DNA from: Isochrysis galbana
Lineage: Eukaryota; Haptophyta; Isochrysidales; Isochrysidaceae
Direction of reading: 5' to 3'
DNA: 64,000 bases
Assembly (NCBI GenBank): GCA_018136815.1
Contig: CM030941.1
Coordinates: forward strand, 19,771 to 83,770
In this document: positions 50,957 to 61,731 of the stretch, one piece after another
Layout: the number at the start of each line of letters is the position of its first letter
Position numbering within the stretch: position 1 is the first letter of the stretch
Program-made: the position numbers and the translations under genes
The notes under the pieces: model-generated
Told to the model about the DNA's origin: nothing
Databases searched by the model: none
The model's input: the letters and a program-made list of their open reading frames with translations, nothing else

Positions 50957-52143
50957 TCAGAACGCACCCTCTTCGAGAGCCTTAGGCTCATTCCGCTTCC
51001 ACAGCTCTGCTACGTCATTGGCAAGGGGATCATCAGGGTTGGGAGCGGAGAGTAGAGCCTGAATGGACAGCAGCACTGTCCGAATTTGCAGAGCCGGGCT
51101 CCACTTGTCCTTGAGGATGTCAAGACAGATACGTCCCAACTTGTCGATGTTGGGGTGAAACATTTTCGTCAGGAAGCGAACCTTTGGCGGGGCCATTGGG
51201 TACTCCTCCGGTAGGAAGAGTTCAAGTTTGAAGATGCCACCTGGTCAACGATCAGCAGAAAGGTTGTTGATGTACGAGAGAGGTATGCGGGAAGCGTGAC
51301 GCTCGCCAGGTCGCTTGCGTCATGCAACTGCGCGCCTTCATACGGTGATCCCTGTGGTCCCTGGATGATGACGTTGAAATAGCGCAGGTTGTCCGTGTAC
51401 GGCGTCGCACTGATCCCCGGGGCTACGGAGATAAGAGAGAAGTGCGGGGGGGTCGACAGGTGCGAGCGCAGCTGATAAGAAAAGTCCATCAACAAAAGGC
51501 AGGATGCATGTGGAAAGGTGCGAAGATGGCAAAGCCGGGGGGGGGGGGGGGGAAGCAGGTCACTGCAGGGACAGGGTGGGAGGATAGAGCATAGAAAGAG
51601 ATGGAATGAGGAGTGGTGTACAGGACAGTGAACGAGGAAGCTGACGACCAACGGCAGTCAAAATCCAAGACGCACTGAGAAAAGCAGGAGGTAAGAACGG
51701 AAAGAACGAAGCGGGAGGTGGGGAAAGGTAGAATACATCATGTGCAGAGCAAGCAGCTGGCAGCCAGAGGCGAACCGAGACAGAGCGATATAGGAGGAGG
51801 AGGAGTAGGGGGGAGTGCAGGGTACTCAATGCGGAACGGATGACGCAGGAGCAGCTCCGCATGTCATTACATTCGCCGCATGCAACCAGGCGGAAGGAGG
51901 GAGGGAGAGAGGGAGAGAGATAGAGGAAAGAAGGCAGAGAGCGCTGGCAGCCTCATGAGAGAAAAAGAGGGGGGGGAAGGAGAGAGAGAGAGAGACCTTG
52001 TCGGTGTGAGGGTGTGCGTGAGAGAGTGTCTATGTGTGCCTTGCCTCCCCGTCAGCGCAGGCCGGCAGCCGCGTACCTGGCTCCGACAGCAACCTTTGCG
52101 TCTCCTTGACGATTCGGCGCGGCAGAGCGCTCGCGTCCGCCAT
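50957..52143 (-). CDS. UBC13: Ubiquitin-conjugating enzyme E2, UBC13/UBE2N type
   Basis: Exons: 52143-52077 ([20 protein letters not shown]), 51422-51336 ([20 protein letters not shown]) and 51240-50968 or on to the stop at 50957. Residues His80-Pro81-Asn82 and the catalytic Cys90 ([18 protein letters not shown]) are present; the human enzyme has Cys87 with an N-terminus three residues shorter. UBC13 pairs with an MMS2/UEV partner to build K63-linked ubiquitin chains in DNA-damage tolerance and signalling. The second intron starts with GC, not GT. The last helix is uncertain: either the frame ends EEGAF at 50957 (145 residues), or a donor at 50967 splices to 50931-50852. Confidence 0.88.
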
Positions 52144-52162
52144 GAGGAAGAGAGAGAGAGAG

Positions 52163-52223
<61 letters not shown>

Positions 52224-52310
52224 AGAAGAAGAAGAGGGAGGGAGAGAGAGAGAGGGAAAGCGAGAGAGAGAGAGAGAGAGGGAGAGAGAGAGGAATGGTA
52301 TTGTAGCAGA
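52144..52310 (-). promoter_or_regulatory. CT/GA microsatellite directly upstream of UBC13
   Basis: 52150-52300 is (GA)n on the plus strand, so CT on the gene strand, right up to the start codon region. It is probably the transcription start region, as seen for other minus-strand genes here. Confidence 0.4.
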
Positions 52311-53298
52311 GGGCTAGGGAGACGTGGGGGGGCGGGAGGTTTACCTGAATGGCCGAGAGCTCTCTCGTTTGACCTTAGTCCAAGAGCCTGAATGGTGAGA
52401 GTGGCGTCTCGAGTGCCTGCCTATTGAGAGTGAGAGCTAAACGAGGAGAGCGGAGAGAGGGAGAAAAAGAAAATAGGATAGAATAGAGGAAAGGAGAGAA
52501 CACACGAGGAAAGGAAATTTACGCTCGAATACTTGGATAAAGTACAGTATTGGACATAAAATATTTTCGAAAAAGTACACCCAACGGCCACCAGAGAAGA
52601 GACGTGGTGCTAACGTTATGAGGAGAGAAGAGAAAGGAGGGGGGGGGGAGGGGGGGATCACCACGAGGATGACTGGGGCCGCGGAGAGAGAGAGAGAGCT
52701 CTCAGCCGATGGAGGCAGAGATCTAGAGGGGCCGCAGTGAGAAAAGAGAAAGGTAGGGTTCTCTCTCTCTCTCTCCCCTCCCCCCCCCCCCCCCCCCCTC
52801 TCTCTCTCTCATCTCTCATTTCCCTTTCTCCCTCCCTCCCCCTCTCTGTCCCTCTCATCTCTCATCTCTCTCTTATCTCTCATTTTCTCCCTTCTTCCCC
52901 TCTCCCTCTCCCCCTCCCTCTCCCTCTCCCTCTCTCCAGGCCTGGCTGCAGCCGCGCTGAGCGCCCAACTGACAATAAAACAGGACTCACAAAAAATAAT
53001 TCCTCGCACGGGGGAACCCGTGAAGTCCTCCCTCCTCCTCCCCGCCCCTCCCCCCGCGGTATTCTGTTGCACCCAGTCTCTCCAACGAGCGCGAGAGCTA
53101 GAGCGCGAGAGCTAGAGGAGGAGAGTGATAGAGAGGAAGGAGAGAGGGACAAGGAGAGAGGGAGGCTGGAGGGAGAGAAGAGGGAGGAGGGAAGGCGAGC
53201 GGGAGTGAGTGATCGGGAAGACACAACACACAACACCCGCTCTCTCTCTTTCTTCTCTCCTTCCTCACTCTCGTTCGGCAGAGGCTGCCCCACCCAGC
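52311..53298. other. Divergent intergenic region between UBC13 and the kelch gene
   Basis: It contains a C homopolymer flanked by CT runs (52760-52920), GA-rich blocks (53090-53205) and CTCTCTCTTTCTTCTCTCC just upstream of the kelch start, a likely start-site tract. No gene. Confidence 0.45.
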
Positions 53299-54279
53299 AT
53301 GGCAAGCGGCTGGTCTGTGCTGCGCACTTCGGGCGACGAGCCCGAGGCACGTGGCGGCCACACGGCGCTGCTCGTTGAAAAAAACCTGCTCGTGATGGGC
53401 GGCTCGCAGCACAAGGGGCAGGGCAAGTTCATCTATTTCACGCTCGATCCACATGTCCTCAATACCGAGACGCTCACTTGGTTTAAGCCGCGTGTCGCGC
53501 TGGGCAAAGGGCCAACGCCCCGCTCGTATCATACCACCACACGAGTTGGCTCGGCGCTCTTTGTCTTCGGTGGGCAGACCGAAAAGCGCCAAGGCTCGAG
53601 CTCTGTGCTTGGAGACATGCCCGTCTTCGATCTCGTGCGCATGACCTGGGAGAGCCGTGATGTGCGTGGTAAGCATCCGCGCCCGAGGTATTGGCACACT
53701 GCCTCCCTAGTCGCCGGGAAGCTCTTCATTGCCGGAGGGCACTCAGGGAGCAAGTCGCTCAACGACATGCATGTGCTTGACACCGATACGCTCACGTGGT
53801 CGGAGCCCTCGATGATGGGATCCCCAATGCCGCCGCTTTCCTCGCACACGGCTACCGTCGTGGGCGAGCGTCTCTATTTCTTTGGAGGCATGTCAATCAC
53901 GCTCGACGATGATGGCGGAAGTCACATCAAGTACCAGGACGATGTGCATATTCTTAACTGCGAGACCATGAACCTCGAGCGCTTGCGGCGTCGTGGCACA
54001 CAGCCGGAACCCAGGGCGTACCATCAGGCAACACTTGTTGGTGGCTATGTGGTGGTGCTAGGTGGCTGGTCGGGCAAAGCTCATGGGCTGGATGAGCTTT
54101 CCACCCTTGATCTCGAGGGTCTGGGTTCCTGGTACAAAGTTCAGGTGCCGGGACAGGCTCCTGCGGCTGTCTATGGCCACTCAGCTACTCTCATCGGCTC
54201 CAAGGTGGTCATGTTCGGCGGATGGGACGGGGTGTCGCCTCTGAACTCAGTGCATGTCCTTGACACCACGCAGCTATGA
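53299..54279 (+). CDS. Kelch-repeat beta-propeller protein
   Basis: 326 residues from MASGWSVLRTSG; the start at 53299 is preferred over an upstream in-frame Met at 53209, whose added residues are low-complexity. Six kelch blades are visible by their double Gly: LLVMGGS, LFVFGGQ, LFIAGGH, LYFFGGM, VVVLGGW and VVMFGGW. Each is followed by a Trp or Tyr and a conserved turn (LDTDTLTW and similar). No F-box, BTB or other extra domain is present, so it is a pure propeller like the Rab9-effector p40/tip-elongation group. Such proteins act as binding platforms; the partner is unknown. Apparently a single exon. Confidence 0.88.
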   Translation: MASGWSVLRTSGDEPEARGGHTALLVEKNLLVMGGSQHKGQGKFIYFTLDPHVLNTETLTWFKPRVALGKGPTPRSYHTTTRVGSALFVFGGQTEKRQGSSSVLGDMPVFDLVRMTWESRDVRGKHPRPRYWHTASLVAGKLFIAGGHSGSKSLNDMHVLDTDTLTWSEPSMMGSPMPPLSSHTATVVGERLYFFGGMSITLDDDGGSHIKYQDDVHILNCETMNLERLRRRGTQPEPRAYHQATLVGGYVVVLGGWSGKAHGLDELSTLDLEGLGSWYKVQVPGQAPAAVYGHSATLIGSKVVMFGGWDGVSPLNSVHVLDTTQL

Positions 54280-56031
54280 GTGAAAGGCAGTGAGCACCGC
54301 ACTGCGGCTCTCTCAATCACAAAGGTGGGGATGGGTGCCGAGTTTGCTGGAAGTGGAACGCATGAGCAGCTAGGATCTCAGCCTTGGCGGGAGATCATGA
54401 TGGCGAGGATATTTAGCACACGAGCGCCGCTTGCGAGTTGCTAGTATCCCATGCTCCATAACCGACTCTCGCGTCCGCGAGTACTTCTGCTTGAGCTTCA
54501 TTGTTCCTTTTTCTCCATACATCATGCTGGCGTCGCATCCACCTGTTGGGTGATGCGCTCGTTCAGGGAATGCCTGGTGTCGTGCTAGGTATCATGGGGA
54601 TGCGCGTCCCACGTTGAGTTGCACTTGATTCGCCTTGCACTAGCTCCATAATTGGTTCATCGTCGAAGCGCAAGTCTCAATGGTGAAGCTGCATGTGCTA
54701 CGAGAGATTCAGTTGCTACTCGTGCGTGCGCTGGCATGCCTACGTGCAACGTGGTGTGGTAGCCATTTTATCGTCCAGACTGGCGAAATTTGCAATTTGT
54801 CGGCGCTTGCGTGCGAGGGGGAGGCCATTGCCGCTGTCATTCTTTGTGCGCATTGTGTGCTTTGATCTGATTTACCCCACAGTAAGCATTGAGTAAAACT
54901 TTGTGGAACCACATGTGCTTGCCAGCAAGAAAGTTCAGGCATGTGCCACTTCAATCTTCAATCACACGACACACCACACACCCTGAAGGACCCATGCGAT
55001 GCTGTTGTAGGCTGTGGCCACGGCAAAATAAAACCTTTTGGCCAAGGCATTCGCTTGCCTCGCGCGCGGCCTTGGTCCTCTAGCTAGCAGCCACCTCCTT
55101 ACTCCTTTCACTCCACACCTAACCTGCCTTGCGGCATCTCCCGCCCTCGTGCGCTACTTAGTACTTAGGGACCGGGCTTTGGGGGCGGCCGGGTCTCGGG
55201 GTCCCGGGTGTCCCGGTCCCTAGCGGTTGGGTCGCCTGCCGGCGCCGGCGCGCGACTCCATGGTCCATGGCCAACTGGCTATAAAGTTATATGAATATAC
55301 CATGTCTTTAGAGGCGAAGTGCCTTTGGAGGTGCTGCTATGTCGCGGTTGCTTTGAAGATAGGGTGCGTTTAAGTTCAAGTGATTAAGATGTCCATTTAA
55401 CTTAATGTATGGAGCTCAGTCAGAGCACTCAACTGGAACGCTATCGCGAAGCACTTTCAAAAGTGCTTCTGTCCGCCTCTTAAAAGATAGCAATACGTGT
55501 AAATCGCACAAAAATTGCGCATACCACCGCAAAGGAAGCACACAGAGAAACTTACGGAGCAATACAATGGCTGCTTACCAAGCGTACAAGCAACGACCAT
55601 TCAATCTTCGCCGAACTTCGAGCAATGGATAAGGAAGTCTGAAGGTGCTATGCGCTCGTTGCATGCGCACAGATATGAAAGTGATGTCCAGTTTACAATG
55701 TTTGTGATGGCGCAAAAGACATTCGGTGACGCCTTGAGTGAGTCGGGTGCTGGCAAGTCGGGATCCTGCAAGCAGCGCACGCGCGACGAGACTTCCGTGT
55801 TGAACACATGACATGATGCAGGCCATTTTGCACTGCTGCTCGTTGTGGCGGTTGTAGGCTGTCGCATGTGCCGCGGCACCACGCAGGATCCGGACCGCAG
55901 CCGGCACGGCAGACTCTGCCCATGGCCTTATCCTCCACCAGGCGATGGAGCAGTCGATAGACAGAGCGCTCATCGCCTCGATGTGTCAAGTGCCAGACTG
56001 TGTGCCGCGACAACAACGGCACACACTTTGC
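54280..56031. other. Intergenic, no gene recognised
   Basis: No coherent frame. 55040-55210 resembles 62180-62300 in part (a CGCGCGCG block, TCCCTCGTGCTCTACTTAG-like text), a weak repeat. 55150-55240 is rich in GGGACC/GGTCCC inverted motifs. Confidence 0.4.
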
Positions 56032-56748
56032 TCATCGCATCGACGACCCAAAGCGGTCAAAGTAAGCAGTCCCATGTCCCGCCTGCTCAAACTCCTTCTC
56101 ACGCATGCGCGCCTCTGAGGCCGCGCGCTTCTTCTCCTCCATCATTCGTCGGTTGTCCTCCTGCACCTGCTTGTGGTAGGCTCGGCGTGCTGCCTCTGCC
56201 TGCGCTGCCGCGGAGAGCTCCGCACGGTTGCGCTGCATGACCGTCTCGGTCGCGCGCCGATCAATCTCCGCGGCGCGTGCGTCCTCGGCAGCGCGCGCCT
56301 GCATAAGCATCTCCCGCTCCTGCATCAAGCGCTTCGCATCCTCCTTCATGTGGGCCGGGTCAGCATGAATCCGCTTCAGCTGCTCCGCCTCGACTGCCGC
56401 GCGCGCGGCTGCCATCCGCTCCTCCTTCTCGACCTCACTCTGATACTCATGCTCCAGCTTTCCCAGGTGAGACAGATGTGCAGGCGCCCGGCTCTTCGTG
56501 GGCGAGCACGCTCCTACGCCCACGCCACTCCTGGCGAGTGCTGAGATCTTTGCTGACTCGCGAGGCTCGATCCCGACGGTCTCACTGAGGGAAGAGAGCC
56601 GATAGGAAGACATGCGGAGGGGAGAGCTGCTGGCAGAAGGAGAGTGGCGAAGGACGGCTCTGGGAGAGGATGGGCGCGTCTTGTGGGGAGAGAAGGTGTA
56701 GTCGCGCTGGCTGGGCGTCTTGGGGCGCGGTGGGGTTGGCCGCAGCAT
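56032..56748 (-). CDS. Coiled-coil protein, possibly cytoskeletal
   Basis: 238 residues from the Met at 56748 (MLRPTPPRPKTPSQRDYTFS). An upstream in-frame Met at 56853 adds a low-complexity Pro stretch and is less likely. The first ~95 residues are Ser/Pro/Arg-rich and disordered. From about residue 100 to 220 there is one long Glu/Arg/Ala-rich helix (YQSEVEKEERMAAARAAVEA, QVQEDNRRMMEEKKRAASEA). The end reads GTAYFDRFGSSMR. The composition resembles flagellar or microtubule-associated proteins, but I cannot name it. R3 copy 3 begins 107 bp upstream, head-to-head. Confidence 0.65.
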   Translation of the reverse strand: MLRPTPPRPKTPSQRDYTFSPHKTRPSSPRAVLRHSPSASSSPLRMSSYRLSSLSETVGIEPRESAKISALARSGVGVGACSPTKSRAPAHLSHLGKLEHEYQSEVEKEERMAAARAAVEAEQLKRIHADPAHMKEDAKRLMQEREMLMQARAAEDARAAEIDRRATETVMQRNRAELSAAAQAEAARRAYHKQVQEDNRRMMEEKKRAASEARMREKEFEQAGHGTAYFDRFGSSMR

Positions 56749-56855
56749 CGAGGGAGAGTGGGGTGGGGTGGGGTGGGGGGGGTGGGAGGGGGAGGGAGAG
56801 AAAGGGCCGAGGAGAGAGAGTGCAAGAGAGAGAACTCTAGAGAGTGGTAGCATTA

Positions 56856-57508
56856 GCGTCAGAGTTTTCTTGTTGTGTTAGTATAACCTTAGTGCTGCGG
56901 GACCGTAGCCCATCGACGGCAACGGAGCCCCTCCCCCGCGATGGGGGTGTGCGCGGTTGGCGCATGGCTCGTCCGGTGTATGTGGCTAGGAATGCTAGCT
57001 AACAAGATGTTATACGACGCTAGAAGTTCTAACGTGGTACCCCCGCCGAGAGGTCACCGCAATCTCCATGCTGACACCAACCACCAACCAGCGCGCGCAT
57101 CGACGCTCAAGGCTCAAGGGTGCAACACATCATCGAATGGACTCGACGAATTCGATGAGAATCTTTCCTTCGAATTTGTGGCTGCCGAGTGCGCCACACG
57201 TTCCCACAACTGGTGGGACCTGGACAATATGGTCAGTCTACACAAATTCTTAAGTGGTAAGTGGTGGCCAATGCCAATGCCAATGCCAATGCCAATGCCA
57301 AAGCCAGATCCGCAAGCATTCACCATCACCAGTTCAAGAGTTCAAGCAAGGGTGCAAGGGTGGGAATGACACTTTACCACATCGAATCACTCCAAGCACC
57401 CCTCAGCTCTTACTTCTAGGGCTGTGGGGGTCGTGCGACGAAAGCAATAGCCATCCGCTCTGCACCACGGCGCCGGGCAGGACGATCCTCGTCGAATGCC
57501 CCCGGGCG
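56856..57508 (+). repeat. Repeat R3, copy 3 (longest)
   Basis: It begins GCGTCAGAGTTTTCTTGTTG and ends near CGATCCTCGTCGAATGCCC. Inside are GTGTGCGCGGTTGGCGCATG, CGAATGGACTCGACGAATTC and CCCACAACTGGTGGGACCTG. A short CCAATG tandem at about 57268-57300 is absent from copy 2. No protein recognised. Confidence 0.8.
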
Positions 57509-57670
57509 TGGGAGCGTGGGAGGCGCGGCGTCCGCCGCGACTTGTTCTGCGCCCGTGTCAACACGGCAAAGAGCGTAATAATAAGAATGGGAGGGGAGTC
57601 CTTGATGATTGGGTGGCACAGCGACAGAGGCAGGCGGCATGGCCAAAGGCTGGCTCTGCTGTTAGGCGAG

Positions 57671-57805
57671 AAGCGCTCAATCACCATCACCCACAGCATA
57701 GAAAAGCGCTCAATCACCATCACCCACAGCATAGAAAAGCGCTCAATCACCATCACCCACAGCATAGAAAAGCGCTCTCAATCACCATCACCCACAGCAT
57801 AGAAA
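57671..57805 (+). repeat. Four-copy 33-bp tandem repeat
   Basis: The unit GCGCTCAATCACCATCACCC followed by ACAGCATAGAAAA starts at 57673, 57706 and 57739, with a fourth at 57772 that has two extra bases. One reverse-complement unit lies at 49186-49225. Confidence 0.9.
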
Positions 57806-58184
57806 ATAAGACTAGTAACCGGTTTACCAGATATCTAGATACTAGGTATCTTTGCCTATTAAGTAGCCGGATCCAGGTATCCAGATAGGGATCGTGCGCC
57901 GCGCTACCAGGCATCCGGATATCCAGATAGTAAATCCTAACATTCCAGATACTTCCAGGTACCCGGGTATCCGCCAGATATCCAGATACCGTTGACCGTT
58001 GTGCAGAGAATCGTCTCAATTCGATCTCTCTCGCTCCGTTCCCCTTCATTTGGTATTCTTCAATAAAACTCCTGTTTTCGTATGACAACGGACATCTGTC
58101 TCCGCGCGCTGTGGTGTTTGCTTGTATTATGGATCGAGAGGGCGAGTAGCTACTGACGTCATGTAATATCATAAAACATCAAAC
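57806..58184. other. Cluster of GATATCC-like sub-repeats and spacer
   Basis: 57818-57985 holds about eight variants of CCAGATATC, GGTATCC or GGATATCC, in both orientations, partly palindromic. No gene. Confidence 0.5.
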
Positions 58185-58625
58185 ATCATCCCCCATGGGC
58201 GAACCAAGTATAAACTTAGTTGATGTTGTGCCAATAAGGGCCACCCGGCCGCGGGCCGCGCCGCCGAGGCGGCGCGGCCCTCGTCGGGGGGGGAGTGGCC
58301 TCTGCCATAAGGCATGCCCTGTGGACTGTGGAGTGCAGGACCCTCCTGCCTGTTGCTGTCTCTCAGAGTCTTGCAGTCTGCTGTCCCCCATGGGGGGGGC
58401 CAGCATGGCTGCTGTGCATGGTGTGGCCGAGGCCACGGGCCGTGTGGCGCGACCGGGGTCGCGCGCACCTGTTCGGCCTCTGAGGGCGGACGCGGCCGCT
58501 TTGCCAGCGACAGGTCCATGCGGGCAGGGGGGTCGCCCTCGGCGGGGGGCCCGACGGAGAGGGGAGTCGCGGCGGCGCGCTCCATCGCGTCTAAGTATAA
58601 ACTTAGTATCTCCCCCACTACCAAC
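58185..58625. repeat. R2-related element bounded by AAGTATAAACTTAG
   Basis: AAGTATAAACTTAG occurs at about 58207 and 58592. The left end (CCCCCATGGGCGAA before it) matches 9127-9150, and the family tail resembles R2. The interior is GC-rich with no recognised protein. Confidence 0.5.
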
Positions 58626-58773
58626 AAGAACAATAAGAGGTTCCTTTTTTTGATGCTCCCTAGAATAGCTTTTAAGTCCTCTTGTTGCCCGACAACTGGG
58701 TCCATCCGCAATGGGGACAATCCATCCGAAGAGCCAATGCCAAATGTGCGCCACTACAACGAGCAACCGGTAG

Positions 58774-60897
58774 CTAGCTAAGGCGGCTGTTAGCCCTAGC
58801 GAGCTGGGCGAGCCGCGCCAGCCTGCGCAACTCGACAACCTCGGGATGATTCTCGCCATAGCAACGGGCCATGGCTTGAGCAGCGTCACAGAGCTCCCGT
58901 TCAGCGTGAGGCTCGTCAGCGTTGAAGCTGAGTTGAGCGAGCTTAGCGTGCTCGTGAGCTAGTTGGGTGGAGCCGGGTGGGAAAACGCGCCGGAGAAGGT
59001 GAAGAGCGCGGCGGACCGCGCTTGCTGCGGCCACAAAGTCGCCCTCGTCCTCGCATGCCCGCCGCGCCTCGTCATCAAGGATTGCGGCGCGCCGCAACGA
59101 GTCTACCGCGTCGTCCACCGCTCCGCATACACTCGCGTGTGAGTCTGTGACCTTGCGACTACCACCATGCCCCCTTTCACCGACTCGAATGCCTAGCTCA
59201 ACAGATTGGCCTTGAGGATATCCAATATCGCGCATGTTCAAGCCAGCAGCCTCCTTCTTACATGCATTACAACCGCAAAGGAATCCATATTGCGAGTGGA
59301 GCGCTGCTCGCCTCTCACGCAAGCGCATGTGTCCTGCCTGCGGCCCATAGCACGTGAACGCATCGGCACCCTTGGCCAACGCTGTCGCGCTACGCAGCTC
59401 GAGTGTAGCGTAGCACGCGGAACCCAAGTGATCTGGCGAGCTTGATGCAATGGTGGCGGCCGGCGACTCGGCGACGTGGCTACCTACAAAGAGGGCGAGT
59501 CTAGCTTCTGACACCACGGATTTGGATGACGGAAAGCTGGAGTGAGAAAAGAGAACGTTGGTGTTTGGCTCGCATGAGTGGTTCGCTAAAGACGCGTGCA
59601 GGAAAAGCCCAAGGGCAATCGTACGGACATGCCACTGCTGGATGGCACCTTCAGCCCTATGGTCCCCACTCATGCGCCCCATCTCTCCAGATGGATTGCA
59701 GGTGCCTCCGACCACATCAGCTCCGAGCAACTCATCGATTCCCGTAGGCGTGGCGCTAATCAACGAGCCGCTGTGCTGGGCGCAGAACACTCCCGAAAGA
59801 GAAGCAGTGATTGCGTGCAGATTGGTTTGAGCCGTTGTCATCAACTCCTCGACCGAATCCTTGCTCCACCCACGCGCTCGCAACGGATCGCCCATGCAAC
59901 GCCATGCCAGGTGCGCGTGTAGGCGGAGGAGAGAGGCGCGAGCGGATGGCATCCTGATGCCACGCAAGCCTAGTAGACGGAGCGAGTTGCTGCTTGCACG
60001 TTGAGCTCCGAAGCTTCCGGGCGCCTCAGCACTGCATCCACGGTGTGCACCGTGGCCACAGCATCGCAGCATCGACCGCACTACTAGGCGCGCGCCGTCA
60101 GGGGCCATGCGACACCAGCGTGGCCCTCCACACTCGCTAGCATGCCAAGCAGACCACGCGCTCGACCGGCATGCAGGACTGCAGTATGCCTCTAAGCACA
60201 TCCAACCCCCGCATGCGCAAGGTGCGTGGGTATTATAGGCCGCCGAGCAATGTGCGCATCGTGAAAAAGCCATCTCGGCATTTAGAACAATGGCGTGGGC
60301 TGCCTCACGAAGAAGGAGCTCGCCAGCTTCAATGTGAGCGCTCTTCGCAAACAAAGAGCGGCCACATGCGTCATCCTCACGTACACCGAGCGCGGCATGA
60401 ACTTCGGCCTCAGGGGCCTTGGGCGGCTCCCCCGCTACCCGATGCGTTCGCGAAATCCACGTGTCGCTGGACTCTGAGAGCCAGTCAGCAATCTCCTCAA
60501 TGCCTTCTGCGCTGCGCCACGGATCATCCTCGCCTAGCAGTGTGCTGTCGGGCGGGGACATGTTGTGTGGCCACAACGCGAGAGACAACAGCTCCGCAAC
60601 GCATGGTCGTAGTAATCGCCCGGTAGCGACCCAAGCTGTCTCGCGCCGATTTCCCATCGACAAATGTTTCCGAAACTGCGTAGCCGGGCGAAGCACGCGT
60701 ACTAGACGGAGGCCAGCACCCCCATCGGAGATGAGCTCTGCCTCAACCGCACCGTCGTGCAGCAGTGCCAGCATCGGGCCGCCGTGTTGGCGGACGCCGC
60801 CTTGATTGCGATCTTGTCGACTCGCGCCCATTTCCGCCACCTCGGCGTGCGCGCTATACCGACCTCGTGCCACTCCTCTTACTCTGTGCGGCTCCAT
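58774..60897 (-). CDS. SMYD-like SET/MYND-domain protein
   Basis: 707 residues in one exon. A low-complexity N-terminal part is followed by the start of SET (CGRSLFAKSAHIEAGELLLR). The MYND zinc finger interrupts SET from Cys214 (CAHC, CACGG, YCSPACRSSAW, HASEC). The core NHSCEPN motif follows at residues 439-445, then CYGPQAGHMRLRERR and the post-SET Cys cluster (YGFLCGCNACKKE). The C-terminal third is helical, like the TPR-type end of SMYD proteins. SMYD enzymes methylate lysines on histones and other proteins using SAM; the target here cannot be told. Length fits the SMYD4-like subgroup. The start is the most upstream Met, and a shorter start is possible because the first ~150 residues are weakly conserved-looking. 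Confidence 0.85.
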   Translation of the reverse strand: MEPHRVRGVARGRYSAHAEVAEMGASRQDRNQGGVRQHGGPMLALLHDGAVEAELISDGGAGLRLVRVLRPATQFRKHLSMGNRRETAWVATGRLLRPCVAELLSLALWPHNMSPPDSTLLGEDDPWRSAEGIEEIADWLSESSDTWISRTHRVAGEPPKAPEAEVHAALGVREDDACGRSLFAKSAHIEAGELLLREAAHAIVLNAEMAFSRCAHCSAAYNTHAPCACGGWMCLEAYCSPACRSSAWSAWHASECGGPRWCRMAPDGARLVVRSMLRCCGHGAHRGCSAEAPGSFGAQRASSNSLRLLGLRGIRMPSARASLLRLHAHLAWRCMGDPLRARGWSKDSVEELMTTAQTNLHAITASLSGVFCAQHSGSLISATPTGIDELLGADVVGGTCNPSGEMGRMSGDHRAEGAIQQWHVRTIALGLFLHASLANHSCEPNTNVLFSHSSFPSSKSVVSEARLALFVGSHVAESPAATIASSSPDHLGSACYATLELRSATALAKGADAFTCYGPQAGHMRLRERRAALHSQYGFLCGCNACKKEAAGLNMRDIGYPQGQSVELGIRVGERGHGGSRKVTDSHASVCGAVDDAVDSLRRAAILDDEARRACEDEGDFVAAASAVRRALHLLRRVFPPGSTQLAHEHAKLAQLSFNADEPHAERELCDAAQAMARCYGENHPEVVELRRLARLAQLARANSRLS

Positions 60898-61731
60898 CTG
60901 CCAGTGTGCGTCTCGCTCTTTTGGACCTCAATGTCTCTGACACGCAGAGTGTGCTGGCCTAAGTACAGACCTGATACTTCTACGCTTGTGCCGTTCTTTA
61001 TGCCCCTAGCCGTTGATAACTATAAGCCGGGGCTGCGTTAACTTTTCCCTCCCTAAGCTATGCCTTCGCGGTGTATGCGACTTGTCACTGCGGCCTTGAG
61101 CGAATTGCTTCCCTGTACGCTCGTCGCTGTGCTCCAGTCTACTGCCGTTGGAATCTCTTCAGTGATAGGATTCCTCTCTTCCAACCTCCCTAATTGTCTC
61201 CTTCTCAAGCGATTGGCTCAACAGCAGCTCAGCGAATGTCCCTCCTATTCCGAGTCTCCGAACCTCGCAGGGTCAACTAGACAAGTGCCAGTCGAGCCGG
61301 TTTCACTTCTCTCCCTCGCTATCCTCCCCGATCCCTGATGAAATTCTTCTCCTGTCTCGCCAGCTCTTCGTCTCCCTCTGCCGTCCGCTCACCAAGGCTT
61401 CAACCCTCACTTCCCCCCCCCCCCCCCCCTTAGTGCGATCCCTCTCGCTCCCCCCCTTGAATCTCCTCACGAATACTTTTCCCTTCTCCGCCTCTCCCTC
61501 AACAACACTTCTGCTCTCTGTACCTTTCGGCCGCTCGCGCCCCCACTCCTCCGCACTGACTCTCACTGTCTCCCTCTCGCTGACGCCCCCCCTCGCTCCT
61601 TCCCTCTCCCCTCTCACTTCTCCCCCCCCCCCCCCCCCCCCCCCCCCCTCCCCGCGCTCCCCCGCCCCCTCTCCTCCCTTTCCTCCTCTCCCCCCCTCCC
61701 CTCCGCCCTCCCCCCTCCCCCCTTCTCTCTT
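60898..61731. other. Intergenic with long C-rich tracts
   Basis: A plus-strand frame at 61060-61338 has no recognised domain. 61400-61731 is C/T-rich, with C homopolymers near 61415-61430 and 61621-61648. Confidence 0.45.

Noticed and set aside
52034-52317. Glu/Arg-repeat protein
   Set aside because: Direct translation of a GA microsatellite upstream of UBC13.
57671-57805. CRISPR array
   Set aside because: Units are contiguous with no spacers, and the host is a eukaryote.
58169-58889. Long minus-strand frames between the SMYD-like gene and the R2-like element
   Set aside because: GC-rich text over a repeat, several frames open at once, and no domain.
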